23,718 bases of DNA from an uncultured Vampirovibrio sp. (GTDB lineage Bacteria; Cyanobacteriota; Vampirovibrionia; Gastranaerophilales; Gastranaerophilaceae). Below the pieces are notes generated by a model, which worked only from the letters and a program-made list of their open reading frames with translations, was not told the DNA's origin and made no database searches. Positions 8,536 to 16,618 of the stretch are shown here, piece by piece (position 1 is the stretch's first letter; every line of letters begins with the position of its first letter). Location of the stretch: positions 1-23,718 of the forward strand of contig CAJUAL010000018.1 of assembly GCA_910584405.1 (NCBI GenBank). Direction: 5' to 3'. Both the position numbers and the translations under genes were made by a program.

Positions 8536-8575
8536 GGTCGGCAGCATAAAATATGCTGCCGACCTTCTTTATTTG
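8536..8575 (+). terminator. Strong intrinsic terminator after the phage-tail-like cassette
   Basis: A perfect 13-bp stem joins GGTCGGCAGCATA (8536-8548) to its complement (8552-8564) around an AAA loop, followed by a T-rich tract. It is the most GC-rich hairpin in the window and isolates the cassette from tyrS. Confidence 0.88.
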
Positions 8576-8584
8576 TTATTTTTT

Positions 8585-8593
8585 TGATATACT
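8585..8593 (+). promoter_or_regulatory. Possible extended -10 promoter for tyrS
   Basis: TGATATACT (8585-8593) fits the TGnTATAAT extended -10 form with one mismatch. No good -35 is present, which that promoter type tolerates. Transcription would start near 8600 and give a leader of about 19 nt with AGGAG. Confidence 0.4.
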
Positions 8594-8618
8594 TTTGATT
8601 AAATATAGGAGAAAGATT

Positions 8619-9842
8619 ATGACAGAAATAAGAGAAGAATTTATAAATCAGGCAAAACATATTGCAAGAAACGCGGAAGTTTTACCGGGCGGGTTAGAAG
8701 AATTAGCGGCAAAGTTACAACATGCATCAGACACAAATACCCCGTTAAGAATTAAACTCGGGATGGACCCTACAAGACCTGATTTACACCTTGGTCATAC
8801 GGTTGTTATGAGAAAATTAAAAGAATTTCAAGCCTTAGGTCATAAAATTGTCTTACTTGTAGGCGGAGCTACCGCAATGGTAGGCGATCCGTCCGGAAAA
8901 TCCGAAACAAGACCTGCTCTGACTAAAGAACAGGTTGAAGAAAATGCTAAAACTTATTTTGAGCAAATGGCTAAAGTTATTGATGTTAAAGATGCAGAAG
9001 TTGTTAATAACGCTGATTGGCTTCACAAAATGAGTTTCACTGAATTATTAAAATTATCGGCTCAAGTTACAGTTGCCCAGATGATGACAAGAGATGATTT
9101 TGCAAAACGTTATGCAGAAGGAAAGCCTATTTCAATTGTCGAATTTTTCTATCCTTTAATGCAGGCTTACGATTCCGTAGCAATTGATGCTGATATCGAA
9201 TTAGGCGGAACAGACCAAAGATTTAATACTTTATTGGGACGTGATATTCAATCGGCTTACGGTAAAAAATATCCGCAGCTGGTTGTATTGTTACCTTTAT
9301 TAGAAGGTACCGACGGAGTTGTTAAAATGTCAAAAACTTATCCTGAACACTGTATTTCACTTACTGACAGTGCAAAAGATATGTTCGGTAAATTAATGAG
9401 TATTCCTGATAATATGATTACCCGTTACTACAGTTTATTGACAGATGCAACAAAAGAAGAACTTGAAACATACGACAGACAAATTGCAGACGGTTCTGTT
9501 AACCCTCGTAATATAAAAATGCAATTAGCTCACCAAATTACAGAAGAATACCACGGCAAAGACGGTGCAGATAAGGCTCAAGCCGATTTTATCAATGTAG
9601 TTTCAAATAAAGGTATACCTGAAGATATTCAGGAAGTTAAAATTGAACAAGGTAAAAATATTCTTGACTTATTAACAGAGCTTCATTTTGCATCAAGCAG
9701 AGGTGAAGCAAAACGTTTAATCCAAGGCGGCGGAGTCAAACTTGACGGTGAAAAAATTGCTGACATGTCTTATTCTGTAGCATTTGATGATAGTGTAATA
9801 TTACAAGCAGGAAAACGTAAATTTGCTAAGTTAATTAAATAA
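8619..9842 (+). CDS. tyrS: Tyrosyl-tRNA synthetase
   Basis: This 407-residue class I aminoacyl-tRNA synthetase charges tRNA-Tyr in the cytoplasm. The class signature HLGH is at 57-60 within a Rossmann fold, GGTDQRFN near 204 is the tyrosine/AMP pocket, and KMSKT at 236-240 is the KMSKS loop. An S4 RNA-binding domain occupies about 345-407 (SSRGEAKRLIQGGGVKLDG). The order and length fit the TyrRS form common in Cyanobacteria and many other bacteria. I start at ATG 8619, 7 bases after AGGAG; an in-frame ATG at 8553 lies inside the upstream terminator stem and would add a hydrophobic tail foreign to the family. The leader is too short for a T-box. Confidence 0.97.
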   Translation: MTEIREEFINQAKHIARNAEVLPGGLEELAAKLQHASDTNTPLRIKLGMDPTRPDLHLGHTVVMRKLKEFQALGHKIVLLVGGATAMVGDPSGKSETRPALTKEQVEENAKTYFEQMAKVIDVKDAEVVNNADWLHKMSFTELLKLSAQVTVAQMMTRDDFAKRYAEGKPISIVEFFYPLMQAYDSVAIDADIELGGTDQRFNTLLGRDIQSAYGKKYPQLVVLLPLLEGTDGVVKMSKTYPEHCISLTDSAKDMFGKLMSIPDNMITRYYSLLTDATKEELETYDRQIADGSVNPRNIKMQLAHQITEEYHGKDGADKAQADFINVVSNKGIPEDIQEVKIEQGKNILDLLTELHFASSRGEAKRLIQGGGVKLDGEKIADMSYSVAFDDSVILQAGKRKFAKLIK

Positions 9843-9857
9843 TCTTGATATTAAAAT

Positions 9858-9931
9858 GTCACTCCGGGCATTGACCCGGAGTCTATCAATTTGATTAGCA
9901 TTGATGGATGCTGAATCAAGTTCAGCATGAC
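9858..9931 (+). repeat. 74-bp two-hairpin dispersed repeat, copy 1
   Basis: The unit is bounded by GTCA and TGAC and holds two palindromes: ACTCCGGG with CCCGGAGT, and ATGCTGAA with TTCAGCAT. A second 74-bp copy in opposite orientation lies at 19356-19429; the last 25 bases of copy 1 are identical to the reverse complement of its first 25. The layout is that of REP/BIME-like or small non-autonomous elements. Here it fills the tyrS-cysE gap and may form 3' hairpins for tyrS mRNA. Confidence 0.85.
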
Positions 9932-9958
9932 ATAACTAATAAAAGTTAAAGGTGAAAA

Positions 9959-10600
9959 ATGTTCAGTACTATAAAACGTGGAATAACAAAGGTAAAAGAA
10001 GATATAAAAGTCATTTATGATAATGACCCTGCTGCAAGAAATCTGCTGGAGGTAATCCTTTGTTATCCGGGATTACACGCTCTTGTTGCATATCGTTTTG
10101 CACACAGGCTCTATAAATGGAGGCTAAAATTGCTTGCCCGTATGATTTCTTATTGTACAAGAATAGTTACGGGGATAGAAATTCACCCCGGAGCAAGAAT
10201 TGGCAGAAGGTTTTTCATTGACCACGGCGAAGGTGTTGTTATAGGTGAAACAACCGTTATCGGTGATGATGTTTTAATATATCAGCAGGTAACATTAGGC
10301 GGAACAGGAAAAGAATCAGGGAAACGCCACCCGACATTGGGTAATAATGTCATAGTCGGAGCAGGCGCTAAAGTTTTGGGTAATATTACTATCGGAGATT
10401 TTGTCAGAATCGGAGCAGGCTCGGTTGTTGTAGAAGATGTACCGGAGCGCTCTACGGTTGTTGGCATTCCGGGACGTGTTGTTCACCGCGCAGTTGTAGA
10501 TTCTAACGGAAACCTTATGCACAACAGAATCCCTGACCCTGTAAGATGCGAAATAAACAAATTAAAAGCTGAGATTGAAATTTTAAAAGAACAACGTTAA
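9959..10600 (+). CDS. cysE: Serine O-acetyltransferase
   Basis: This 213-residue enzyme acetylates L-serine with acetyl-CoA, the first step of cysteine synthesis, in the cytoplasm. A short helical N-terminal domain (1-70) is followed by left-handed beta-helix hexapeptide repeats, with EIHPGARIG at 74-82, IDHGEGVVIGET (catalytic His89) and GGTGKESGKRHPT, all hallmarks of CysE. The length matches the short Bacillus/cyanobacterial type rather than the ~273-residue enterobacterial form. The C-terminal tail (about 195-213) is a charged helix rather than the usual short Ile-terminated tail, so binding to CysK by its C-terminus is uncertain. AAAGGTGA precedes the ATG. Its last 4 bases overlap the convergent XRE gene. 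Confidence 0.95.
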   Translation: MFSTIKRGITKVKEDIKVIYDNDPAARNLLEVILCYPGLHALVAYRFAHRLYKWRLKLLARMISYCTRIVTGIEIHPGARIGRRFFIDHGEGVVIGETTVIGDDVLIYQQVTLGGTGKESGKRHPTLGNNVIVGAGAKVLGNITIGDFVRIGAGSVVVEDVPERSTVVGIPGRVVHRAVVDSNGNLMHNRIPDPVRCEINKLKAEIEILKEQR

Positions 10601-10935
10601 TCACTTTCGTTTATTTTTGAATAAGATGTAAGTATTTCATTGAAGAATAATAGTTCTTTTTGGTTTAATTTGCGAAGTTTTTGTGAAATTTGTAAAAGAG
10701 TGTCGTTCTTAAAAGGTTGTTCAAATGAAAAAAGGTCTTTTATATCTACCGCTAAAACATTTGCCAAATTAACAAGGTTTTTTGCAGTAGGAAAATGGTT
10801 TCCGTTTTCCATTTTACAAAAATGTTGTGGGTCAATCCAAAGAAGCTCAGACAGTTTTTCCTGAGTCAGGTTTTGTTTAATTCTCAGCTCTCGAATCCGT
10901 TTCCCAAATAATTTTTTTAATTGAATTTCATCCAT
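10597..10935 (-). CDS. XRE-family (Cro/C1-type) HTH transcriptional regulator
   Basis: This is a 112-residue DNA-binding protein. The HTH_3 domain covers about 8-68: IRELRIKQNLTQEKLSELL is helices 1-2 and IDPQHFCKMENG the recognition helix and turn, followed by PTAKNLVNLANVLAVDIKDL. The C-terminal ~40 residues are helical, probably for dimerisation, with no ligand-binding or peptidase domain. It is transcribed away from the glycosyltransferase cluster across a 167-bp gap that contains repeated motifs, so control of itself and of the cluster is plausible. The gene tail overlaps cysE by 4 bp (stop TAA read from 10597-10599). Upstream Shine-Dalgarno sequence is weak (AAGG). Confidence 0.88.
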   Translation of the reverse strand: MDEIQLKKLFGKRIRELRIKQNLTQEKLSELLWIDPQHFCKMENGNHFPTAKNLVNLANVLAVDIKDLFSFEQPFKNDTLLQISQKLRKLNQKELLFFNEILTSYSKINESD

Positions 10936-10990
10936 ATTTATACCTTGTAGACGACTTTAATATTAATCTTACTTACTAAGCAGTTTACTC

Positions 10991-11046
10991 ATAATGTGAT
11001 TTAATAACAATTAATCCGTTGACAATCATGTGATTTCATGACATGA
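10991..11046. promoter_or_regulatory. Possible operator region between the XRE regulator and glycosyltransferase genes
   Basis: Two direct repeats ATNATGTGATTT lie at 10991-11002 and 11025-11036, 34 bp apart. The second is part of an inverted repeat TCATGT-N9-ACATGA (11026-11046). A TTGACA at 11019-11024 abuts it, but no good -10 follows at 16-18 bp. The rest of the 167-bp gap holds only the AAGGAG of the first glycosyltransferase gene. A role as XRE operator is inferred from position and symmetry. Confidence 0.35.
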
Positions 11047-11102
11047 ATAGCTTGTAATACTTGTTATCAGGTATCAACTTTTAACGGAATTAAGGAGAAA
11101 AA

Positions 11103-13295
11103 ATGAGAAATAAGCCGAAGGTATCAATAATTGTGCCGGTTTATAATGTTGAAGAATATTTGGTAAAGTGTTTAGATTCACTTGTTAGCCAGACATTAAA
11201 AGAGATAGAAATAATTTGCATCAACGACGGTTCAACAGATAATTCGTTAGAAATATTAAATACTTTCGCACAAAAAGATAGTCGGATTATAATAATAAAT
11301 AAGCAAAACGAAGGCGTTTCAGCAGCCAGGAATATAGGTTTAGACATCTCGAACGGTGAATATATAATGTTTGTTGATTCTGATGATTACTTGGAAATTC
11401 AAACCTGTCAAACAGTATACGAAAAAATAAAAAATGAAAATTCTGATTTATTAATATTTAATTATTTTTCAGTAACCCAAAATACTAAAAAAATATCTGC
11501 GGAGTTAGATAATATTTTAACAAATAAATTTTCATTTAAACAATGTCCTGATTCTTTCTTTTATACAGCAACTTCCGTTTGGGGAAAACTGTATAAAAAT
11601 AAGGATTTGGGTAATTTTAATACAAGGCTAAAAAAAGGAGAAGATACTGTTTTTTTCTGGATATATTGCTTAAGAAATAATCCTATAATTTCTATACTAA
11701 ATATACCACTATATAATTATAGAATAAGAAATAATGGAGCAATGAGTAATATCGGTTGTTTTCAAAATTCTGAAATATTTAAATCAATTAAAATTTTAAA
11801 AAATTCTCCTTACTTTAAAAATACAACTAATAATATTAAAGCTCGAATTTTAGACAGATATGCAAAATCTTTATGTTATGAATTAAAAATATTTTGTTGT
11901 AAAACTAAAATTTCAAAAAAATATATAAATAATTTAAATAAGTTTATAAACGAATTAAATAACTATGATGTAAAAAATTTATATTATTTAAAAAAACTAA
12001 AACAGCAACTTTATAAAATCAAATATAAAAAATTACTTAACTTTGCTAATAAAATATTTTATATAACAAATAAAGACAGACACAAGGTTATTAATATTTG
12101 CGGTATAAAAATAAAATTTGAGTATTATAAAAAAGAACAGGCAAAAAAAGAACACGACTATATTAATAGAATTACAAGAGAAAATAAAAGATATCAAAAA
12201 AACAGTTATTTATTATTTGACGCATTGCATGATTCATCAGTTGAATGTATAGACGCATATTCTTTATTTAAATACATGCAATCTATCGGAAAGAAAGCAT
12301 ATTATGTTATTCCGGAAGAGTCTGAGTTATATAAACAACTTGAACGTCAAGGAGATTTAAAATACATTATAAGTTTAAAAAATTCTACATTAACTAATCC
12401 CGGTGACTTCTTAGAAGAAGTTTTTCCTGTGTTACTACAATGTAAAGCCATAATAACATCTTTTGGTGAAAATTCGCATGAAACTAATAAATTCTTTAAA
12501 ACATATCAAAATTGGCAATATTTTTTCATACAACACGGACAAGTTCTTATACCTGACAGAGTTTTTGAAACAGAATATTTATACCCGGAAAAGTTTGACA
12601 AATTTTTAGTATCTTCCGAAAATGAATATAATATTTTCAAGAAATATGGCTGGCAAAATGATAAACTATTGAAAGCAGGTTTACCAAGATGGGATTTACT
12701 AAGCAACGCTAAACCTAAAGAACATAGTATACTTATCATGTTCACTTGGAGAAGACATAATCTGTTATCTTTTGAAGAATCTTTGTATAAAAAGAATTTG
12801 TCTAAGTTTTTAAATAATAAAGATTTACAAAAATATTTAAAAGATAATAATGTAAAATTATATTTTGCACCTCATCACGCATTAAAACATAATCAAGGAA
12901 TAAATTTTGATATTAATAATGAAAACATTGAAATTGTAAACACAAATCAAATTTCTCAATACATCAAGAAATGTTCCTGCTTAGTTACTGATTTTTCTTC
13001 TGTTTCATTTGATTTTATGTTTCAAGAAAAGCCTGTATTGTTCTACATATTGGATAAAAACGATAACACGTTAAATCCTATTGAAAAAAGGGGGATAGAT
13101 ACTTTTGATTATAAAAAATTTATTCTTCCAAATGTATTTTTTAACGAAGATGAGGTTATAAGTAAATTAAAACATTATGTAGAAAATAATTTCGAACTTG
13201 AACTTATCAATAAAGAAAAGTATGATAAATTCTTCTATACAAAAGAAAATATCAGACAAAAACTGGTTGAAGAAATCGACAGATGCTGTGATTAG
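11103..13295 (+). CDS. Bifunctional GT2 glycosyltransferase / CDP-glycerol glycerophosphotransferase-like protein
   Basis: This 730-residue protein is probably peripheral to the inner membrane. Residues 6-110 are a GT-A family 2 domain: VSIIVPVYNVEEYL, INDGSTDNSL, and the metal-binding DSD at 92-94. A Lys/Asn-rich helical middle follows and contains the short motif INICGIKIKFE near 345. Residues about 365-725 resemble TagF-like glycerophosphotransferases: HGQ at 478-480, PHHALK at 590-595 and TDFSSVSFDF at 629-638, matching the PH-P and D-SS blocks of that family. It would add a sugar and a polyol-phosphate to a growing surface glycan; the substrate is not predictable. ATG is 5 bases after AAGGAG. 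The gene is visibly richer in A/T and in Asn/Lys/Ile codons than its neighbours, which suggests horizontal transfer. Confidence 0.85.
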   Translation: MRNKPKVSIIVPVYNVEEYLVKCLDSLVSQTLKEIEIICINDGSTDNSLEILNTFAQKDSRIIIINKQNEGVSAARNIGLDISNGEYIMFVDSDDYLEIQTCQTVYEKIKNENSDLLIFNYFSVTQNTKKISAELDNILTNKFSFKQCPDSFFYTATSVWGKLYKNKDLGNFNTRLKKGEDTVFFWIYCLRNNPIISILNIPLYNYRIRNNGAMSNIGCFQNSEIFKSIKILKNSPYFKNTTNNIKARILDRYAKSLCYELKIFCCKTKISKKYINNLNKFINELNNYDVKNLYYLKKLKQQLYKIKYKKLLNFANKIFYITNKDRHKVINICGIKIKFEYYKKEQAKKEHDYINRITRENKRYQKNSYLLFDALHDSSVECIDAYSLFKYMQSIGKKAYYVIPEESELYKQLERQGDLKYIISLKNSTLTNPGDFLEEVFPVLLQCKAIITSFGENSHETNKFFKTYQNWQYFFIQHGQVLIPDRVFETEYLYPEKFDKFLVSSENEYNIFKKYGWQNDKLLKAGLPRWDLLSNAKPKEHSILIMFTWRRHNLLSFEESLYKKNLSKFLNNKDLQKYLKDNNVKLYFAPHHALKHNQGINFDINNENIEIVNTNQISQYIKKCSCLVTDFSSVSFDFMFQEKPVLFYILDKNDNTLNPIEKRGIDTFDYKKFILPNVFFNEDEVISKLKHYVENNFELELINKEKYDKFFYTKENIRQKLVEEIDRCCD

Positions 13296-13301
13296 CTTTT
13301 C

Positions 13302-13330
13302 TTGACTTCAATTTTATTATATGCGATAAA
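13302..13330 (+). promoter_or_regulatory. Possible internal promoter before the second glycosyltransferase gene
   Basis: TTGACT (13302-13307, 5 of 6) is 17 bp from GATAAA (13325-13330, 4 of 6), 26 bp before ATG 13357. The 61-bp gap holds no terminator, so readthrough from the upstream gene is also expected. Confidence 0.35.
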
Positions 13331-13356
13331 TAAAACTGGAATTAAGAGGAAGAGTA

Positions 13357-14376
13357 ATGACCAAGGTATCAGTGATTGTACCTGTTTATAATGTGGCAAA
13401 ATTTTTACCGCAATGTCTGGAAAGTTTGATAAATCAAACATTAACAGATATGGAAATTATCTGTATTAATGACGGTTCTACGGATAATTCGCTTGATATT
13501 CTTAATTCTTATGCGAAAAAAGATAACCGAATAATTATAATTGATAAAGAAAACTCAGGTGTATCCGCATCAAGAAATATAGGACTTGACAGGGCAAATG
13601 GTGAATATGTAATGTTTCTTGATTCTGATGATTATTTTGTTTCACCTGACTCCTGTCAGAAAGCTTTTGATACAATAACTTCTAATAATGCTGATATTGG
13701 TATCTTCGGATATTATGATTTGCTTAATGAAACCGAATTAGAACCTTCATTTAGAACTTTAAAATTAAAACAAATGATAAAAGGTGAAACAGAGATTGAT
13801 TATTATACTTTCCAGTCTTCAATCTGGGATAAAATATACAGATTATCGTTCTTGCGTAAAAATAATATAAAATTTGTTGAAGGTTTAAAAACTGCGGAAG
13901 ATGTTATTTTTTGCTTTATGACAAAGTTTGCAAATCCTAAATATTTTCTGTTTGACGAGATTTTGTATGTTTACCGCACGGATAGAGAAGGTTCGGTTAC
14001 AACAAGTAACTTTAACGCCGTAAAGTCTAACTTTGAATCTTTAAAATATTTTGTATCAACAAAAAACTTTTCCAACCAAACAACAGATGTTCAATTAAAA
14101 GTTGTTGACAGATTTTTAGGCGGCGCTTTGTATTTTTATAATAAAAACGGGAAAAATCTTATTGGCGATATTAACAAAACTCTTGGTTATATTGAACAGC
14201 GTTATGATAAAAAATCGTTGAAAAAATTATCAAATTATCACCCGTTAAAAAAAATTTCAAAAGGCTTTTGGGCAAAACTTACAGCTAAAATATTTTCGAT
14301 TGTTAATTCTTCTGATAAAAAACATAAAATTGTAACTTTTCTTGGAATAAAATTTAAATTCAGGAGAAAAAAATGA
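13357..14376 (+). CDS. GT2 family glycosyltransferase
   Basis: This 339-residue protein has a GT-A domain in its first ~220 residues: VSVIVPVYNVAKFL, INDGSTDNSL, GVSASRNIGLD and DSD at 89-91. The first ~95 residues align without gaps to the upstream gene, which points to duplication of the GT2 module. The acceptor half has SSIWDKIYR and AEDVIF (the ED motif common in this family). The C-terminus is HKIVTFLGIKFKFRRKK, a short basic-hydrophobic tail also embedded in both neighbouring genes. It lacks the glycerophosphotransferase-like domain of its neighbours. It overlaps the next gene by 4 bp (ATGA), so the two are translationally coupled. AGAGGAAG lies upstream of the ATG. Confidence 0.88.
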   Translation: MTKVSVIVPVYNVAKFLPQCLESLINQTLTDMEIICINDGSTDNSLDILNSYAKKDNRIIIIDKENSGVSASRNIGLDRANGEYVMFLDSDDYFVSPDSCQKAFDTITSNNADIGIFGYYDLLNETELEPSFRTLKLKQMIKGETEIDYYTFQSSIWDKIYRLSFLRKNNIKFVEGLKTAEDVIFCFMTKFANPKYFLFDEILYVYRTDREGSVTTSNFNAVKSNFESLKYFVSTKNFSNQTTDVQLKVVDRFLGGALYFYNKNGKNLIGDINKTLGYIEQRYDKKSLKKLSNYHPLKKISKGFWAKLTAKIFSIVNSSDKKHKIVTFLGIKFKFRRKK

Positions 14377-16580
14377 AAATATCAATAATTGTAGCGGTTT
14401 ATAATAAAGAAAAATACTTGTCAAAATGTTTAGAAAGTTTATTATCTCAAACTTTATCCGATATAGAAATTATTTGTTTAGATGATTGCTCAACAGATAA
14501 TTCTTTAGCGGTCTTAAAATCTTATGCAAAGAAAGATTCAAGGATAAAAGTTATTGAATTTAATAAAAATTCAGGACAGGGATTAACAAGAAATAAAGCT
14601 TTAGATATTGCTCTCGGGGAATTTGTAATGATGGTTGACGGCGATGATTGGCTTGAGCCTGACGCTTGTGAAAAAGCATACAAGCAAATTACCAAAAATC
14701 AAAACGATATGGTTTATTTCGCTTGCAATAATTATTATGAAGATTTAAATAAATCAGAAACCTCACTAAGAAACATTTTACCTTTTGAAAAAGAATTTGG
14801 AAACCCTGCAATAAAGCTAAGTGAAATCAATACACCTTTTATACAAGGCGGAGAAACATGTTTTCTTATTTACAGAAGAACTTTTTTAAACAACAATAAC
14901 ATCAGATATTCACAAGATGAAAGAATTGGTGAAGACTTACCTTTTTTGGTAAAAGCAATGGTTTGTTCCGATACGGTTTCTATTATCACAGATGCCTTAT
15001 ATAACAGAAGAATGCATAAAAATTCCTGTAGTTTTACATGCATAAACCGTTGGGAAGATTTATTCACGGCAAGAGAAAAAGCTTTTCAAATTATTACAAC
15101 AAACGCTGAGAATAAAGAATGTTTCTTAAAAGCTTTTTATATTTACTATATTAATAGTATCCTCTACTGGTATAAACGCTATTCAAAGGTTGACAAATCC
15201 TTGAAAAAACCTTTTTATAATAAAATGCGCAACAAATTTTTAAAAATCAATGAGAGTTTTAATATAGAATTGATAAAAGACTATATCAAATATGACAAAT
15301 TTAAAGAAGTTTTAGAAGGTAAAAAGTTCAAAATTTTTGAAACATCTTCTGATGAAAAATACCTGACAATAACAATTTTAGGCATAAAAATTAAAACTTC
15401 CAAAAGCCATCTTAAAACCGTAGATTTAAGATATAAACAAACAATAGAAAGAATAAAAGCTTCTGCAAAAAATAAGAAAATCAGAGTTGCATTTTACGTT
15501 AACGATTCAAAATGGAAATGTCAAAATTTATATGATTTGATGCTTAAAAGTGAACATTATGAACCGTTTATTCTTGTTGGCAAAAATGATGTTGAATACG
15601 GACATTTTGAATACCAAACTAAAGAAGATATTTCAGCACTATACAATTATTACAAATCCCGAAATATGGAAGTTTATTCAGCTTATGACTTTGAAAAGAA
15701 TGAATACATTCCGCTTGATAAATTTAACCCTGATATAATTTTTTACAGCAGACAATGGAAAGTTCCTAAAATTCATAACATTTTAGAAACCTCTAAATTT
15801 GCACTTACCTGCTATGTTCCTTATTTTATTTCAAATTCACCGATAAAACTTGAAACGGGTTCAAATTTCCATAATTTGCTTTGGAAATATTATGTAATAA
15901 ATAAAGAATTAAAAAATGAATATAAAAAAGTAATGAAAAATCAAGGTAAAAATCTTGAAATTGTCGGCTATCCGGAGCTTGATACATACTTAACCCCGTC
16001 ACCTGCCAAGAAAAAGTACACCATTTATGCTCCACATTGGTCAGTAGGCGGAGATACCCCGCTAAATTACGCAACATTTGAACAAAATGGTAAATTTATT
16101 CTTAAATTTGCCAAACAACACCCCGAATTAAATTGGATTTTTAAACCTCACCCAGCATTAAAAGGAAAACTTATTGAATCAGGTTTGATGAACGATAATG
16201 AAGTTGAAAATTACTACAACGAATGGGATTTGATAGGTCAAAAGTATGAAGGCCCCGATTATTTTGACCTGTTTAAACAATCAAAAGTGTTAATAACTGA
16301 TTGCGGATCATTTTTAACAGAATACATGCCAACAAAAAATCCTGTTATTTTGCTAAAATCAAAATCCGCAAAACCTTATAATTTCCTTGCCAAAAAGGTT
16401 ACAAAGTATTACTATAAAGCATCCAACCTTAAAGAACTTTCCTCATTATTTGATGAAATACTCTTAAACGAAAAAGATACTTATAAAATAAAACGGTTAA
16501 AAATGCTTAAAAGTTTGAAACTGGTAACAAATGCATCTCAAAATATAATCAATAATTTAAATAAAACATTTGGATTGTAA
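14373..16580 (+). CDS. Bifunctional GT2 glycosyltransferase / CDP-glycerol glycerophosphotransferase-like protein
   Basis: This is a 735-residue protein with the same overall plan as the first gene of the cluster but more divergent. The GT2 domain (1-230) has ISIIVAVYNKEKYL, with Ala in place of the usual Pro, then LDDCSTDNSL and DGD as the metal motif. The linker carries ITILGIKIKTSKS. From about 370 the C-terminal part resembles a TagF-like domain: IRVAFYVNDSKWKC at its start, IYAPHWSVGG, KPHPALKGK with His593, and TDCGSFLTEY with Asp643. The HGQ block of the first gene is not evident, so donor or acceptor may differ. The start overlaps the upstream stop (ATGA) with AGGAG inside that gene. 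Likely role: assembly of a phosphodiester-containing capsule or lipopolysaccharide-type glycan; no flippase or export gene is in the window. Confidence 0.85.
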   Translation: MKISIIVAVYNKEKYLSKCLESLLSQTLSDIEIICLDDCSTDNSLAVLKSYAKKDSRIKVIEFNKNSGQGLTRNKALDIALGEFVMMVDGDDWLEPDACEKAYKQITKNQNDMVYFACNNYYEDLNKSETSLRNILPFEKEFGNPAIKLSEINTPFIQGGETCFLIYRRTFLNNNNIRYSQDERIGEDLPFLVKAMVCSDTVSIITDALYNRRMHKNSCSFTCINRWEDLFTAREKAFQIITTNAENKECFLKAFYIYYINSILYWYKRYSKVDKSLKKPFYNKMRNKFLKINESFNIELIKDYIKYDKFKEVLEGKKFKIFETSSDEKYLTITILGIKIKTSKSHLKTVDLRYKQTIERIKASAKNKKIRVAFYVNDSKWKCQNLYDLMLKSEHYEPFILVGKNDVEYGHFEYQTKEDISALYNYYKSRNMEVYSAYDFEKNEYIPLDKFNPDIIFYSRQWKVPKIHNILETSKFALTCYVPYFISNSPIKLETGSNFHNLLWKYYVINKELKNEYKKVMKNQGKNLEIVGYPELDTYLTPSPAKKKYTIYAPHWSVGGDTPLNYATFEQNGKFILKFAKQHPELNWIFKPHPALKGKLIESGLMNDNEVENYYNEWDLIGQKYEGPDYFDLFKQSKVLITDCGSFLTEYMPTKNPVILLKSKSAKPYNFLAKKVTKYYYKASNLKELSSLFDEILLNEKDTYKIKRLKMLKSLKLVTNASQNIINNLNKTFGL

Positions 16581-16602
16581 ACTTTTGTATACATAAAATA
16601 AA

Positions 16603-16618
16603 AAAAAGCGCACTTTTT
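16603..16618 (+). terminator. Weak possible terminator after the glycosyltransferase cluster
   Basis: AAAAAG and CTTTTT pair around CGCA. The stem has one G-C pair and the T-run is part of the stem, so it is a poor terminator by itself. Confidence 0.25.

Noticed and set aside
8553..8618. In-frame 22-codon extension of tyrS
   Set aside because: It begins inside the terminator stem, is hydrophobic and foreign to the family; ATG 8619 has AGGAG at 7 bases.
8520..8618. T-box or other riboswitch before tyrS
   Set aside because: The only strong structure is the terminator of the upstream cassette, and the leader from the likely start is about 19 nt.
10640..10864. Plus-strand open frame opposite the XRE gene, considered as a toxin of a toxin-antitoxin pair
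   Set aside because: It lies wholly antisense to a convincing HTH gene, has no ribosome site and reads as a reverse shadow.
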